A stretch of DNA of 64,000 bases from positions 2,870,001 through 2,934,000 of the forward strand of contig NZ_CP049258.1 in assembly GCF_011046735.1 (NCBI RefSeq). The letters run 5' to 3'. Positions 1 through 11,021 of the stretch are shown here, piece by piece. The notes beneath the pieces were generated by a model, which saw only the letters and a program-made list of their open reading frames with translations, ran no database searches and was not told the DNA's origin. The stretch is from Nordella sp. HKS 07 (lineage in GTDB: Bacteria > Pseudomonadota > Alphaproteobacteria > Rhizobiales > Aestuariivirgaceae). Position 1 is the stretch's first letter. Each line of letters opens with the position of its first letter. Both the position numbers and the translations under genes were made by a program.

Positions 1-1
1 G

Positions 2-907
2 CTGCGCTTTGCCAATGCGCTCTTCGAGCCGGTCTGGAACAATGCCCATATCGATCACGTGCAGATCACCGTGGCGGAAACGCTGGGCGTCGAGGGCCGC
101 GCCGGCTATTACGACACCGCCGGCGCGCTGCGCGATATGGTGCAGAATCATATGCTGCAGCTGCTCTGCCTCGTCGCCGTCGAACCGCCGACCTCGATCG
201 AGGCCGATGCGCTACGCGACGAGAAGCTGAAAGTCCTGAAATCGCTGAAGCCGTTGATCGCCCATAACGGCGCCAACTTGACGGTGCGCGGCCAGTATCG
301 CGCTGGGGCTTCGGCGGGTGGTGCTGTGCCGGGTTATCTCGACGAACTGGGCTCGCCCACCAGCAAGACCGAGACTTTCGTGGCGCTCAAGGCCGAGATC
401 GGCAACTGGCGCTGGAATGGCGTGCCCTTCTATCTGCGCACCGGCAAGCGTCTGCCCGACCGCCTTTCCGAGATCGTCGTCACTTTCCGGCCCATTCCCT
501 ATTCGGTCTTCGATGATTCGGCCGGACCCATCGAGGCCAATCGCCTGGTCATCCGCCTGCAGCCCGATGAGGGGGTGAAGCTCTGGCTGATGATCAAGGA
601 TCCGGGCCCCGGCGGCATGCGCCTTCAGCATGTGCCCCTCGATATGAGCTTCGCGGAAGCCTTTGGCGTGCGCAATCCGGATGCCTATGAGCGCCTCATT
701 CTCGATGTCGTGCGCGGCAACCAGACTCTGTTCATGCGCCGCGACGAAGTCGAGGCGGCCTGGAGCTGGATCGATCCCATCCTGGACGCCTGGGCCGAAT
801 CCGCGGATTTGCCCAAGCCTTATACGGCCGGAACCTGGGGTCCCGCCGCGGCGGTGGCGCTGATCGAGCGCGACGGCCGCACCTGGCATGAGGATGGTAC
901 GAATTGA
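2..907 (+). CDS. zwf: Glucose-6-phosphate 1-dehydrogenase, C-terminal part (5' end outside window)
   Basis: The enzyme oxidises glucose 6-phosphate to 6-phosphogluconolactone with NADP and feeds the Entner-Doudoroff and pentose phosphate routes. The reading frame is open from the first bases of the window, so the N-terminal Rossmann domain and start codon are missing; about 301 residues remain. Family signatures seen are RTGKRLP followed by EIVVTFRP in the middle and the segment [20 protein letters not shown] near the C-terminus, both in the dimerisation/substrate domain. The stop overlaps the TTG start of the next gene (pgl) by four bases, which points to translational coupling in a zwf-pgl-edd-eda cluster. 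Nothing unusual is seen in the visible part. Confidence 0.95.
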   Translation: MRFANALFEPVWNNAHIDHVQITVAETLGVEGRAGYYDTAGALRDMVQNHMLQLLCLVAVEPPTSIEADALRDEKLKVLKSLKPLIAHNGANLTVRGQYRAGASAGGAVPGYLDELGSPTSKTETFVALKAEIGNWRWNGVPFYLRTGKRLPDRLSEIVVTFRPIPYSVFDDSAGPIEANRLVIRLQPDEGVKLWLMIKDPGPGGMRLQHVPLDMSFAEAFGVRNPDAYERLILDVVRGNQTLFMRRDEVEAAWSWIDPILDAWAESADLPKPYTAGTWGPAAAVALIERDGRTWHEDGTN

Positions 908-1560
908 TTGCCGAGCGGAAGCTGTTCGAGAGCAAGAAGAAGCTGGCCATGGGCTTGGCCGGCGATGTGGCCGCCTGCCTGTCCAATGCCATCACCGATC
1001 GCGGCAAGGCGCTGCTGGCGGTCTCGGGCGGCACCACGCCGACCTTGTTCTTCAATTTCCTCGCTCGCGCCAAGATCGACTGGGCGCGCGTCACCATCAC
1101 GCTCGTGGATGAGCGCTGCGTGCCGGAAAGCGATGAGCGCTCCAATGCCAGACTGGTGCGCCAGAACCTGCTCGAGGCCGAAGCGGCGGCCGCCACCTTC
1201 GTGCCGCTCTTCGGCAAGGGCCATGCCGACAGGCTCGGCCCCTTCGATGTGGTGACCCTCGGCATGGGGCTCGACGGCCATACCGCCTCTTTCTTCCCGG
1301 GCGGCGACAATCTGGCGGCGGCGCTGGAACTCGAAGGCACGAAGCGGATTGTGACCATGTCGGCGCCGAGTGTGCCTGAGAAACGCATGACGTTCACCTT
1401 GCCGGTGCTGCTCGACAGCGGCTTCATCGCCCTCCATATCGAAGGTGCCGAGAAGCAGAAGGTGCTCGCCACGGCGGAACTTCCCGGGCCTGTCCTCGAC
1501 ATGCCCATCCGCGCCGTGCTCAGGGCGCGCGAGCCTGTCATTTTATACTGGTGCCCCTGA
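904..1560 (+). CDS. pgl: 6-phosphogluconolactonase
   Basis: It hydrolyses 6-phosphogluconolactone to 6-phosphogluconate, the step between Zwf and Edd. The protein is 218 residues, slightly short for the family (about 230-240). It shows the sugar-isomerase-like motif [14 protein letters not shown] near residue 38, the VDERCVP motif near residue 72 and [14 protein letters not shown] near residue 120, all hallmarks of Pgl. The chosen start is TTG, four bases inside the end of zwf (TTGA overlap); no ATG lies upstream in frame without deep overlap with zwf. edd follows after 29 bases. Confidence 0.93.
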   Translation: MIAERKLFESKKKLAMGLAGDVAACLSNAITDRGKALLAVSGGTTPTLFFNFLARAKIDWARVTITLVDERCVPESDERSNARLVRQNLLEAEAAAATFVPLFGKGHADRLGPFDVVTLGMGLDGHTASFFPGGDNLAAALELEGTKRIVTMSAPSVPEKRMTFTLPVLLDSGFIALHIEGAEKQKVLATAELPGPVLDMPIRAVLRAREPVILYWCP

Positions 1561-1589
1561 TCTGACCTGACCTGACGAGGAGATGTATC

Positions 1590-3409
<1,820 letters not shown>

Positions 3410-3410
<1 letters not shown>

Positions 3411-4048
3411 TGAGCGAACGCCAAGCAGGTCTCGAGGCGATACTGAAGCAGGCGCCCGTCGTTCCGGTGCTGGTGATCGATGATGTGGCTGAGGCCGTGC
3501 CGCTGGCCCGGGCCCTGGTCACGGGCGGCCTGCCGGTGCTCGAGATCACCTTGCGCACCAAGGCGGCGCCCGATTGCATCCGCGCCATCCGCGCCGAGGT
3601 GAAAGACGCCATCGTCGGCTCGGGCACGGTGCTCGATGCGGAAGGCTTGAGGCTCAGCGAGGAACTGGGCTGCGCCTTCGCCGTGTCGCCGGGTGCCACA
3701 GCGACGCTGCTCGATGCCGCGAAACAGAGCCGCACACCCTTGCTGCCGGCCGCGCGCTCGCCCAGCGAGACGATGCTTCTCCTCGAGCGTGGCTATCGCC
3801 TGCAGAAATTCTTCCCCGCCGAGCAGTCGGGCGGGGCGGCCTATCTCGGCGCACTCGCCTCGCCTTTGCCGCAGGTCCGCTTCTGCCCCACCGGCGGCAT
3901 CACCGCCGAGATCGCGCCTTCCTATCTGAAGCTCGCCAATGTCATCACCGTTGGCGGCTCATGGATGGCGCCGAAGGCGCTGCTGGCGGCCAGGGACTGG
4001 GCCGGGATCACGAAGCTCGCGGCCGCCGCCGCCCAATTGAAAGGCTAG
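3410..4048 (+). CDS. eda: KDPG aldolase (2-dehydro-3-deoxyphosphogluconate aldolase)
   Basis: It cleaves KDPG into pyruvate and glyceraldehyde 3-phosphate and completes the Entner-Doudoroff pathway. The product has 212 residues from ATG 3410; a GTG at 3407 is an alternative start one codon earlier, and both overlap the edd stop. Visible motifs are [17 protein letters not shown], the Schiff-base lysine in [11 protein letters not shown] and CPTGGI. The loop that usually reads PGxxTxSE is PAARSPSE here, a mild divergence. The gene is the last of the zwf-pgl-edd-eda set. Confidence 0.95.
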
Positions 4049-4098
4049 TTGCGCCCATAAGCAGGGCAAACTACCATCGCCCTTCGTGAGGAGTGATA

Positions 4099-5091
4099 AT
4101 GTCTGTAGCGATCCTGCCATTAGTGAAATCGGGGCACAATGCTTCGCCCCGCAATGAGGGCATGCCGCTCGCCCTCGATGTGATCGACGACATCCGTCTG
4201 AATTTCCCGGCCGCCGAGCGCCGCATTGCCGCTCTTCCCGGCCGCCGGTCGGTGAAGAAGGACGCTCAGGCCGCCTGGCTGCTCAAGGCCGTCACCTGCA
4301 TCGACCTCACCACCTTGTCCGGCGACGACACGGCGGCGCGCGTCGAGAGGCTCTGCGCCAAAGCGCGAAGCCCGGTGCGTCCCGATATCCTCGCAGCACT
4401 CGGCATGGCCGACCGCCGGATCACCACCGGCGCCGTCTGCGTCTATCACCGTTTCGTCGCCACCGCCGTCGCGGCGCTGAAAGGAAGCGAGATTCCGGTC
4501 GCCGCGGTCTCGACCGGCTTTCCGGCCGGCCTCGTGCCGCATGACGTGAAGCTGCGCGAGATCGAGGCTTCGGTCGCCGATGGCGCGCGCGAGATCGACA
4601 TCGTCATCACGCGCGAGCATGCGCTCACCCAGAACTGGCGGGCGCTGTATGACGAGATGCGTGATTTCCGCGCCGCCTGCGGCGATGCCCATGTCAAGGC
4701 GATCCTGGCGACCGGCGATCTCAAGACCCTGCGCAATGTCGCCAAGGCGGCGATGGTTTGCATGATGGCGGGCGCCGATTTCATCAAGACCTCGACCGGC
4801 AAGGAGACGGTGAACGCGACCTTGCTCGTCACCCTGGCCATGCTGCGCATGATCCGCGCCTATCAGTCGCTCACCGGCTTCAAGGTCGGTTTCAAGCCGG
4901 CGGGCGGCATCTCCGCCGCCAAGGACATCCTCAATTACCAGATCCTCATGAAGGAGGAACTCGGCCGCGAATGGCTCGAGCCCGATCTCTTCCGCATCGG
5001 CGCGTCGTCATTGCTCGCCGATATCGAGCGCCAGCTCGAGCATCATGTCACCGGCCGGTATTCGGCCTTCAACCGCCATCCGGCCGGGTAG
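4099..5091 (+). CDS. deoC: Deoxyribose-phosphate aldolase
   Basis: It cleaves 2-deoxyribose 5-phosphate to acetaldehyde and glyceraldehyde 3-phosphate, for use of deoxynucleosides. From ATG 4099 the protein has 330 residues, longer than the roughly 260-residue E. coli enzyme, with an extra N-terminal segment. The Schiff-base motif is ADFIKTSTGKE (about residue 230), and VGFKPAGGI follows. GAGGAG at 4088-4093 lies five bases before this ATG, better placed than the in-frame GTG at 4093. The following aldehyde dehydrogenase starts three bases after the stop, so acetaldehyde made here can be oxidised by its neighbour (inference from gene order). Confidence 0.95.
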   Translation: MSVAILPLVKSGHNASPRNEGMPLALDVIDDIRLNFPAAERRIAALPGRRSVKKDAQAAWLLKAVTCIDLTTLSGDDTAARVERLCAKARSPVRPDILAALGMADRRITTGAVCVYHRFVATAVAALKGSEIPVAAVSTGFPAGLVPHDVKLREIEASVADGAREIDIVITREHALTQNWRALYDEMRDFRAACGDAHVKAILATGDLKTLRNVAKAAMVCMMAGADFIKTSTGKETVNATLLVTLAMLRMIRAYQSLTGFKVGFKPAGGISAAKDILNYQILMKEELGREWLEPDLFRIGASSLLADIERQLEHHVTGRYSAFNRHPAG

Positions 5092-5094
5092 AGT

Positions 5095-7473
5095 ATGAGC
5101 GTCGCGCATTATTTCGACACGATGGACTATGGTCCAGCACCCGAGAGCGATGTGGAAGCGCGCGCTTGGCTCGCCAAGCACGACAAGGGCTTCCGCCATT
5201 TCATCGGCGGTGAGTGGATCAACGGTAAAAGCCATTTCGATACGCTGGAGCCGGCTACGGCCAAGGTGCTGGCGAAGCTGTCGCAAGGCTCGAGCCATGA
5301 TGTCGATGCGGCGGTGAAGGCGGCGCGCAAGGCGCAAAGTGGCTGGGCGAAACTCGGCGGCCATGGCCGCGCCCGCTATCTCTATGCGCTGGCGCGTCTC
5401 ATCCAGCGCCATGCCCGTCTCTTCGCGGTGATCGAAAGCCTCGACAATGGCAAGACGATCCGCGAGACGCGCGATCTCGACGTGCCGCTGGCGGCGCGCC
5501 ATTTCTACCATCATGCCGGCTGGGCGCAGCTGCAGGAGACGGAATTCGCCGACTATCAGCCGGTCGGCGTCGTGGGCCAGATCATTCCCTGGAACTTTCC
5601 TTTCCTGATGCTTGCCTGGAAAGTGGCGCCGGCTCTGGCGCTCGGCAATACGGTGGTCCTGAAACCTGCAGAATTCACCTCGCTTTCGGCATTGCTGTTC
5701 GCCGAGCTCGCCGACCAGGCGGGCCTGCCCAAGGGTGTTCTGAACATCGTGACCGGCGACGGCGAGACCGGCGCGGCCCTCGTCAAGCACAAGGATGTCG
5801 ACAAGGTCGCCTTCACCGGCTCGACCGAGGTCGGCCGTCTCATCCGCAAGGAGACCGCCGGCACGGCCAAGTCGCTCACCTTGGAGCTGGGCGGCAAGTC
5901 GCCTTACATCGTCTTCGACGATGCCGATATCGACGGCGCCATCGAGGGACTGGTCGACGCCATCTGGTTCAATCAGGGCCAGGTCTGCTGCGCCGGATCA
6001 CGCCTGCTGGTGCAGGAAGGCATTGCCGAGACCTTCATCGCCCGCCTCAAGGCGCGCATGGCGAAGCTGCGCGTCGGTCCTCCGCTCGACAAGGCGATGG
6101 ATATGGGCGCCATCGTCGATAAGGTGCAGCTCGAGCGCATAGAAAGACTCGTGAAGCAGGGTGTCGCCGAAGGTGCGCACTGCCATCAGTCCGCGGATAC
6201 GGTGTCCGACAAAGGGTTCTTCTACCCGCCGACCTTGCTCACCAATGTCCATCCGGCCTCCACCGTGGCCAGCGAAGAGATATTCGGCCCGGTTCTGGTT
6301 TCGATGACCTTCCGCACGCCGGACGAGGCGGTGATGCTCGCCAACAACACGCGTTATGGCCTGGCGGCGAGTGTGTGGAGCGAGACGATCGGCCTCGCCC
6401 TCGACATCGCGCCCAAATTGCAGGCGGGCGTGGTCTGGGTGAATTCCACCAATCTCTTCGACGCCAGCGCCGGTTTCGGCGGCTATCGCGAATCGGGTTT
6501 CGGCCGCGAGGGCGGCCGCGAAGGTGTTTATGAGTATCTCAAGCTTAAGGCGTGGGCGAAGCGCAAGCCACGCGCTGCGGCGAAGCCGCTGCCTGCGGCG
6601 AAAGCCAGGGCCGATGCCGACCTGCCGACGATCGACCGTACCGCCAAACTCTTCATCGGTGGCAAGCAAGCGCGGCCGGATGGCAATTATTCGCGGCGGG
6701 TGCTTTCACCCAAGGGCGACATTCTGGGCGAAGTGGGCGAGGGCAACCGTAAGGACATCCGCAATGCGGTAGCGGCCGCCCGAGGCGCCGAAGCCTGGTC
6801 CAAGGCGACGGCCCATAACCGCGCGCAGATTCTCTATTACATCGCCGAAAACCTGAGCGGGAGGCGCGCCGAATTCGCGGGTCGCATCGCCGCGATGACG
6901 GGAGCCCGCACCGCCGCGGCGCTGGCCGAGGTCGATGCCGCCATCAGACGGCTTTTCACCTATGGCGCCTGGGCCGACAAGTTCGAGGGCGACATCCACA
7001 CGCCGCCCCTGCGCGGCCTCGCTCTGGCGCTGAAGGAGCCGATCGGCGTCGCAGGCGTCGTCTGTCCGGATGAAGCGCCGCTTCTCGGTTTCGTCAGCCT
7101 AGTGGCGCCGCTCATCGCCATGGGCAACCGCGTCGTCGCCGTGCCGAGCGAGCGCCATCCGCTCGCCGCCACCGATTTCTATTCGGTGCTCGAGACCTCG
7201 GACGTGCCGGCGGGTGTCGTCAATATCGTCACCGGCGATCGCCTGAGCCTCAGCAGGACGCTCGCCGAGCATGACGATGTCGATGCCCTCTGGGTCTTCG
7301 GCTCGGACAAGGCCTCGGTCGAGGCCGAGCGGCTCTCGGCCGCCAATCTCAAACGCACTTTGGTCGATCATGGCCTCATGACCGACTGGTTCGATCCGGC
7401 GCAAGGCGAGGGGCCGGTCTTCCTGCGTCACGCGACGCAAGTGAAGAATGTCTGGATACCCTATGGCGAGTAA
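5095..7473 (+). CDS. Aldehyde dehydrogenase with a second, truncated ALDH-like domain
   Basis: This is an NAD(P)-dependent aldehyde dehydrogenase of 792 residues, against about 480-500 for a normal ALDH. The first part (about 35-490) is complete: PWNFPFLM near residue 165, FTGSTEVG near 242, the general base in LELGGKSP near 265 and the nucleophile in NQGQVCCAG near 297. After an Ala/Lys-rich linker (about 490-520), residues 525-792 resemble the N-terminal, cofactor-binding half of a second ALDH (GGKQARPDG, PIGVAGVVCPDEAP, VVNIVTGD), with no catalytic cysteine. It lies three bases after deoC, so its likely task is oxidation of acetaldehyde from deoxyribose. This fused form next to deoC is, to my knowledge, known in rhizobia; the role of the half-domain is not obvious. 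Confidence 0.9.
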   Translation: MSVAHYFDTMDYGPAPESDVEARAWLAKHDKGFRHFIGGEWINGKSHFDTLEPATAKVLAKLSQGSSHDVDAAVKAARKAQSGWAKLGGHGRARYLYALARLIQRHARLFAVIESLDNGKTIRETRDLDVPLAARHFYHHAGWAQLQETEFADYQPVGVVGQIIPWNFPFLMLAWKVAPALALGNTVVLKPAEFTSLSALLFAELADQAGLPKGVLNIVTGDGETGAALVKHKDVDKVAFTGSTEVGRLIRKETAGTAKSLTLELGGKSPYIVFDDADIDGAIEGLVDAIWFNQGQVCCAGSRLLVQEGIAETFIARLKARMAKLRVGPPLDKAMDMGAIVDKVQLERIERLVKQGVAEGAHCHQSADTVSDKGFFYPPTLLTNVHPASTVASEEIFGPVLVSMTFRTPDEAVMLANNTRYGLAASVWSETIGLALDIAPKLQAGVVWVNSTNLFDASAGFGGYRESGFGREGGREGVYEYLKLKAWAKRKPRAAAKPLPAAKARADADLPTIDRTAKLFIGGKQARPDGNYSRRVLSPKGDILGEVGEGNRKDIRNAVAAARGAEAWSKATAHNRAQILYYIAENLSGRRAEFAGRIAAMTGARTAAALAEVDAAIRRLFTYGAWADKFEGDIHTPPLRGLALALKEPIGVAGVVCPDEAPLLGFVSLVAPLIAMGNRVVAVPSERHPLAATDFYSVLETSDVPAGVVNIVTGDRLSLSRTLAEHDDVDALWVFGSDKASVEAERLSAANLKRTLVDHGLMTDWFDPAQGEGPVFLRHATQVKNVWIPYGE

Positions 7474-7535
7474 CGCAGTGATCCGGAAAATTGGATGCCG
7501 GATGCGCAAGCCAAAATGACAACGCGGGAAATCTC

Positions 7536-7991
7536 ATGCTGAAATCGATCGATCCGGCGCTCAATGCCGATGTCCTCTATGCGCTGCGCGCCATGGGCCA
7601 TGGTGATGACGTCATCATCTGCGACACGAATTTTCCGGCCGACTCGGTGGCGCGCCAGACGGTGCTGGGCAAGCTGCTGCGCATCGACAACGTGACGGCG
7701 GCGCGCGCCGCCCGCGCCGTGCTCTCTGTCATGCCGCTCGACAGCTTCGTCGAGCATCCGGCGCTCAGGATGGAGATCGTCGGCAAGCCGAACGACGTCC
7801 CGCCGGTCCAGGCCGAGGTGCAGGCGGAGATCGACCTTGCCGAGGGGCGCTCCTGGCCGATGGGCTCGATCGAGCGCTTCGCCTTCTATGACCTGGCGCG
7901 CAAGGCCTATTGCGTCATCGTCACCGGCGAGCGCCGCTTCTATGGCTGCTTCGCCTTCAAGAAGGGCGTCATCGCGCCCGATCAGGCGTGA
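7536..7991 (+). CDS. RbsD/FucU family sugar mutarotase
   Basis: RbsD and FucU proteins interconvert anomers of ribose or fucose. The 151-residue product matches FucU-type proteins in length and in the N-terminal pattern LNADVLYALRAMGHGDDVIICDTNFPA: the GHGD region holds the catalytic histidine, and DTNFPA is typical. The sugar cannot be decided from the sequence. The start is ATG 7536 with a GGGAA-like ribosome site; a TTG at 7491 would add 15 residues with no family counterpart. It follows deoC and the aldehyde dehydrogenase by 62 bases and probably belongs to the same pentose/deoxysugar cluster. Confidence 0.85.
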   Translation: MLKSIDPALNADVLYALRAMGHGDDVIICDTNFPADSVARQTVLGKLLRIDNVTAARAARAVLSVMPLDSFVEHPALRMEIVGKPNDVPPVQAEVQAEIDLAEGRSWPMGSIERFAFYDLARKAYCVIVTGERRFYGCFAFKKGVIAPDQA

Positions 7992-8058
7992 CATTAAAGT
8001 CTCGTCAAGAGTGCACAAACTCCTGGCACAATCGGGTAAGCCTGACTAACTGATTGCC

Positions 8059-8661
8059 ATGCCATCACGCCAGAAACTGATCTTCGCCATCGTCGTTCTC
8101 CTCATCGCCATGGTGACGGGGGCCGGCGCCTTGTGGCTTACCCGCGTTGGCCCGGGCGGTAGCGGCGAGGCGTTGATCGGCGGGCCTTTCGCTTTGACCG
8201 ATCAGAACGGCAAGCGGGTCACCGATCAGGACTTCCGCGGCAAATACATGCTGATCTTCTTCGGCTTCACCTATTGTCCGGATGTATGTCCGAGCGAGCT
8301 GCAGGTGATGACGGCAGCCCTCGATCAGCTGGGGCCCGCGGGCGACAAGATTCAGCCGGTCTTCATCACCATCGACCCGGAGCGCGACACGCCCGATGCG
8401 ATGAAACTCTATGTGGCGAATTTCCACCCCCGTATGGTGGGCCTCACCGGCTCGCCCGACGATATAGCGGCGGTGGCCAAGGCCTATCGCGTCTATTACG
8501 CCAAGGCCAAGGCGTCCGAGGGTGCGGCCCCCGGCGACTATCTCATGGACCACTCGACCATCCTCTATCTCATGGGTCCGGACGGCAGATTCGTGAAACA
8601 TTTCACCTATGGCACCGACGTCAAGACGCTGACCGACGGCTTGCGAGGGGTTGTTCAATAG
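8059..8661 (+). CDS. Sco1/SenC family copper chaperone
   Basis: SCO proteins deliver copper to, or reduce, the CuA site of cytochrome c oxidase in the periplasm. The 200-residue product begins with a basic residue stretch and one hydrophobic helix (about residues 8-27, IFAIVVLLIAMVTGAGALW), a signal anchor. The thioredoxin-like domain carries the copper motif CPDVCPSE after FFGFTY and the distal histidine in MDHSTILYLMGPDG, and it has the family-typical ITIDPERDTP. No oxidase genes lie next to it. It appears to be a single-gene unit. Confidence 0.93.
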   Translation: MPSRQKLIFAIVVLLIAMVTGAGALWLTRVGPGGSGEALIGGPFALTDQNGKRVTDQDFRGKYMLIFFGFTYCPDVCPSELQVMTAALDQLGPAGDKIQPVFITIDPERDTPDAMKLYVANFHPRMVGLTGSPDDIAAVAKAYRVYYAKAKASEGAAPGDYLMDHSTILYLMGPDGRFVKHFTYGTDVKTLTDGLRGVVQ

Positions 8662-8837
8662 GCGCTTCCCCAAAGGAAATTTCATTAACATCAATGTGAT
8701 ATCGTCTATTTCGCGCGCCTGTCGGCTGCCCGCTTTTTGCATGGCTATTGGATATTGGTCGGGTTGCCCGGCGCAGCGAGCCTTGTTAACGTGCCTGTAA
8801 TGTTGCGGCGCACCCTTACCCTCAAGGAAAATGGGAA

Positions 8838-10070
8838 TTGCTCTACTATCTTTATGAGATGAATCACGCCGCCATCGCGCCTTGGCGGGCGGCGGCGGAT
8901 ACCGCGAATTTCTTCTGGAAGAACCCGGGCAATCCTTTCGCACAGACCTATATGGGCCGCTCCATGGCGGCCTCGCTCGATCTTTTCGAGCGCGTCACAA
9001 GACGCTACGGCAAGCCCTCTTTCGGCATCGATTACACGGTCGTGGCCGGCGATGAAGTCCCGGTCGTCGAAGAGCGCGTTTTCGACAAGACCTTCTGCTC
9101 GCTCATTCATTTTTCCAAGAGCTGGGCCGACGAGAAAACGAAGGTCGCGCAGCCCAAGCTCCTCATCGTGGCGCCGATGTCGGGCCATTATGCGACGCTG
9201 CTGCGCGGCACCGTCGAGGCGATGCTGCCGCATGCCGATGTCTATATCACCGACTGGGTCGACGCTCGCCAGGTTCCCCTGAGCAGCGGCGCTTTCGATC
9301 TCGACGATTACATCGACTACGTCATCGAGATGCTGCAGTTCCTGGGGCCCGACACGCATGTCATGGGGGTGTGCCAGCCCTCCGTGCCGGTGCTCGCGGC
9401 GATCGCGCTGATGGCGAAGCGGCAGGACCCCAATCAGCCGAAGTCCATGATACTGATGGGCGGCCCGATCGACACGCGCCGCAACCCCACCGTCGTCAAC
9501 CGCCTTGCGGTGGCGCGCGGCGTCGACTGGTTCCGCAAGAATGCCGTGGTGAAGGTGCCCTTCCCGCATCCGGGCGCGCTGCGCGATGTCTATCCGGGCT
9601 TCCTGCAACTCACCGGATTCATGACCATGAATCTCGATCGCCACATGAACGCCCATCGCGAATTGTTCTGGCACCTGATCGAGGGCGATGGCGATGCGGC
9701 CGACAAGCACACGGATTTCTACGACGAATATCTCTCGGTGATGGACCTCACGGCCGAGTTTTATCTGCAGACGGTCGAGAAGGTCTTCGTCAATCACGAG
9801 CTGCCGCGCGGTATTTTCCGCCATCGCGGCGAGTTGGTGGATCCTGCGGCGATCACCAGAACGGCGCTGATGACCATCGAAGGCGAGCGCGACGATATTT
9901 CGGGTGTCGGCCAGACCGAGGCGGCGCATGATCTCTGTTCGTCCCTGGCGTCGGAGAAGAAGCTGCATCTCCTGCAGCGCGGCGTCGGCCATTATGGTGT
10001 GTTCAACGGCTCGCGCTTCCGCGCCGATGCCGTGCCGCGTATCGTCGACTTCATCCATAAGCAGGCGTGA
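8838..10070 (+). CDS. phaZ: Intracellular polyhydroxyalkanoate depolymerase
   Basis: The enzyme mobilises stored polyhydroxybutyrate inside the cell. The 410-residue length is typical of the intracellular alpha/beta-hydrolase type. The nucleophile region reads VMGVCQPSVPVLA, with cysteine in place of the usual lipase-box serine, as in PhaZ1-type depolymerases. GGPIDTRRNPTVVN and the C-terminal histidine region RGVGHYGVFNGSRF fit the family. The start is TTG 8838, preceded by AAGGA at 8824-8828, because the family N-terminus (LYYLYEMNHAA) begins here; the in-frame ATG at 8859 would remove seven conserved residues. No phasin or synthase gene is adjacent. Confidence 0.92.
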   Translation: MLYYLYEMNHAAIAPWRAAADTANFFWKNPGNPFAQTYMGRSMAASLDLFERVTRRYGKPSFGIDYTVVAGDEVPVVEERVFDKTFCSLIHFSKSWADEKTKVAQPKLLIVAPMSGHYATLLRGTVEAMLPHADVYITDWVDARQVPLSSGAFDLDDYIDYVIEMLQFLGPDTHVMGVCQPSVPVLAAIALMAKRQDPNQPKSMILMGGPIDTRRNPTVVNRLAVARGVDWFRKNAVVKVPFPHPGALRDVYPGFLQLTGFMTMNLDRHMNAHRELFWHLIEGDGDAADKHTDFYDEYLSVMDLTAEFYLQTVEKVFVNHELPRGIFRHRGELVDPAAITRTALMTIEGERDDISGVGQTEAAHDLCSSLASEKKLHLLQRGVGHYGVFNGSRFRADAVPRIVDFIHKQA

Positions 10071-10087
10071 GCCGGATGCTCGAAGGA

Positions 10088-10200
10088 GATCACGATCACT
10101 CCAAGTCGAATCGACCTGAAGTGATGAACGTGATCGCATTCTTGCATTGGCGCGCGATCGGACAGAAAACCGGTGCCCACTTTTCTTGATCGCGCGTTGG
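10088..10200 (+). repeat. Composite intergenic repeat, copy 1 (family A)
   Basis: This stretch opens with GATCACGA, contains AACGTGATCGCATT in the middle and ends with GAAAACCGGTGCCCACTTTTC. The same order of blocks recurs near 13833, 20213 and 33823. The GATCACG and CGTGATC blocks are inverted with respect to each other, so the first half can fold into a hairpin. The 3' block reaches into the next gene and contains the GTG used as its start. Confidence 0.7.
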
Positions 10201-10952
10201 GATTGGCGAGGCGATCGAAGCCGATCGAGCCGGCGAAGCAACCGAAACCGATCGAGCCGGCGCTTCTCGCCATTGATGGCAGATCGATCTCCGTCACATT
10301 CAGGCGCCATGCCAAGGCCCGCCGCCTGGTCTTGCGGCTGTCGCGCGACCGCTCCGGCGTCATCGTCACCTTGCCGCCCCGTGTCGGGCGCAAGGAAGCG
10401 CTCGATTTCGCCCAGCGATCGTCCAATTGGATTGCCGAGCGACTCGCCGCGGAACCCGCGGCCCGGCCCGTCGTTGCGGGCTCGACGATCCTGCTGCGCG
10501 GCGAAGAGCACCGGATCGTGCAGTCCGGAAGCCGCCGCGGCACGGTAAACCTGCAGGACGATGCCATCCTGGTGGCGGGCGATGCGGCCCATCTCGAACG
10601 CCGTCTCGTCGATTGGCTGAAGGTAGAAGCGCGCCACGACCTGGTTCGGGCAAGCGAAGCCTATGCCATGGCCATGGGCGTGAAGTTCCACCGTCTCACG
10701 GTGCGCGATCAGAAGAGCCGCTGGGGCTCATGTTCCTCCGACGGCACGCTGTCCTATTCCTGGCGGCTGGTGCTGGCGCCGCCCTTCGTCCTCGATTATG
10801 TGGCCGCCCACGAAGTGGCGCATCTCAAGCACATGAATCACGGGCGTCAGTATTGGCGGCTGGTGCTCACGCATTGTCCGCATGCGGCGCGCGCCAAGAC
10901 CTGGCTTAAGCAGCACGGCGCCCGTTTGCACGCCTATGCGGCGGGGCCGTGA
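10173..10952 (+). CDS. YgjP-like (DUF45/M48-type) zinc metalloprotease
   Basis: The protein has the layout of YgjP-like metallopeptidases: an N-terminal beta-rich part with RRLVLRLSRDRSGVIVTLPPR, the motif DQKSRWGSCSSDGTLSYSWRL, and the zinc motif HEVAHLKHMNHG followed by WRLV near the C-terminus. The physiological substrate of this family is not well defined. The start is uncertain: the upstream-most GTG (10173) lies inside a dispersed repeat and gives 259 residues, TTG codons at 10197 and 10203 are alternatives, and no ATG occurs before residue 160. Residues 1-30 contain an imperfect KPIEPA repeat and are probably not part of the fold. Confidence 0.85.
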   Translation: MPTFLDRALGLARRSKPIEPAKQPKPIEPALLAIDGRSISVTFRRHAKARRLVLRLSRDRSGVIVTLPPRVGRKEALDFAQRSSNWIAERLAAEPAARPVVAGSTILLRGEEHRIVQSGSRRGTVNLQDDAILVAGDAAHLERRLVDWLKVEARHDLVRASEAYAMAMGVKFHRLTVRDQKSRWGSCSSDGTLSYSWRLVLAPPFVLDYVAAHEVAHLKHMNHGRQYWRLVLTHCPHAARAKTWLKQHGARLHAYAAGP

Positions 10953-11021
10953 AGTTTCATATATTCGCCCGCCAGTAATGGCGTAATGTTTCGCCCGAGT
11001 GATGACATGAGGAGAACCGGC

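Noticed and set aside
8745-10691. A 648-codon open frame opposite phaZ and the YgjP-like gene.
   Set aside because: It crosses two well-supported genes and a dispersed repeat and has no recognisable domain.
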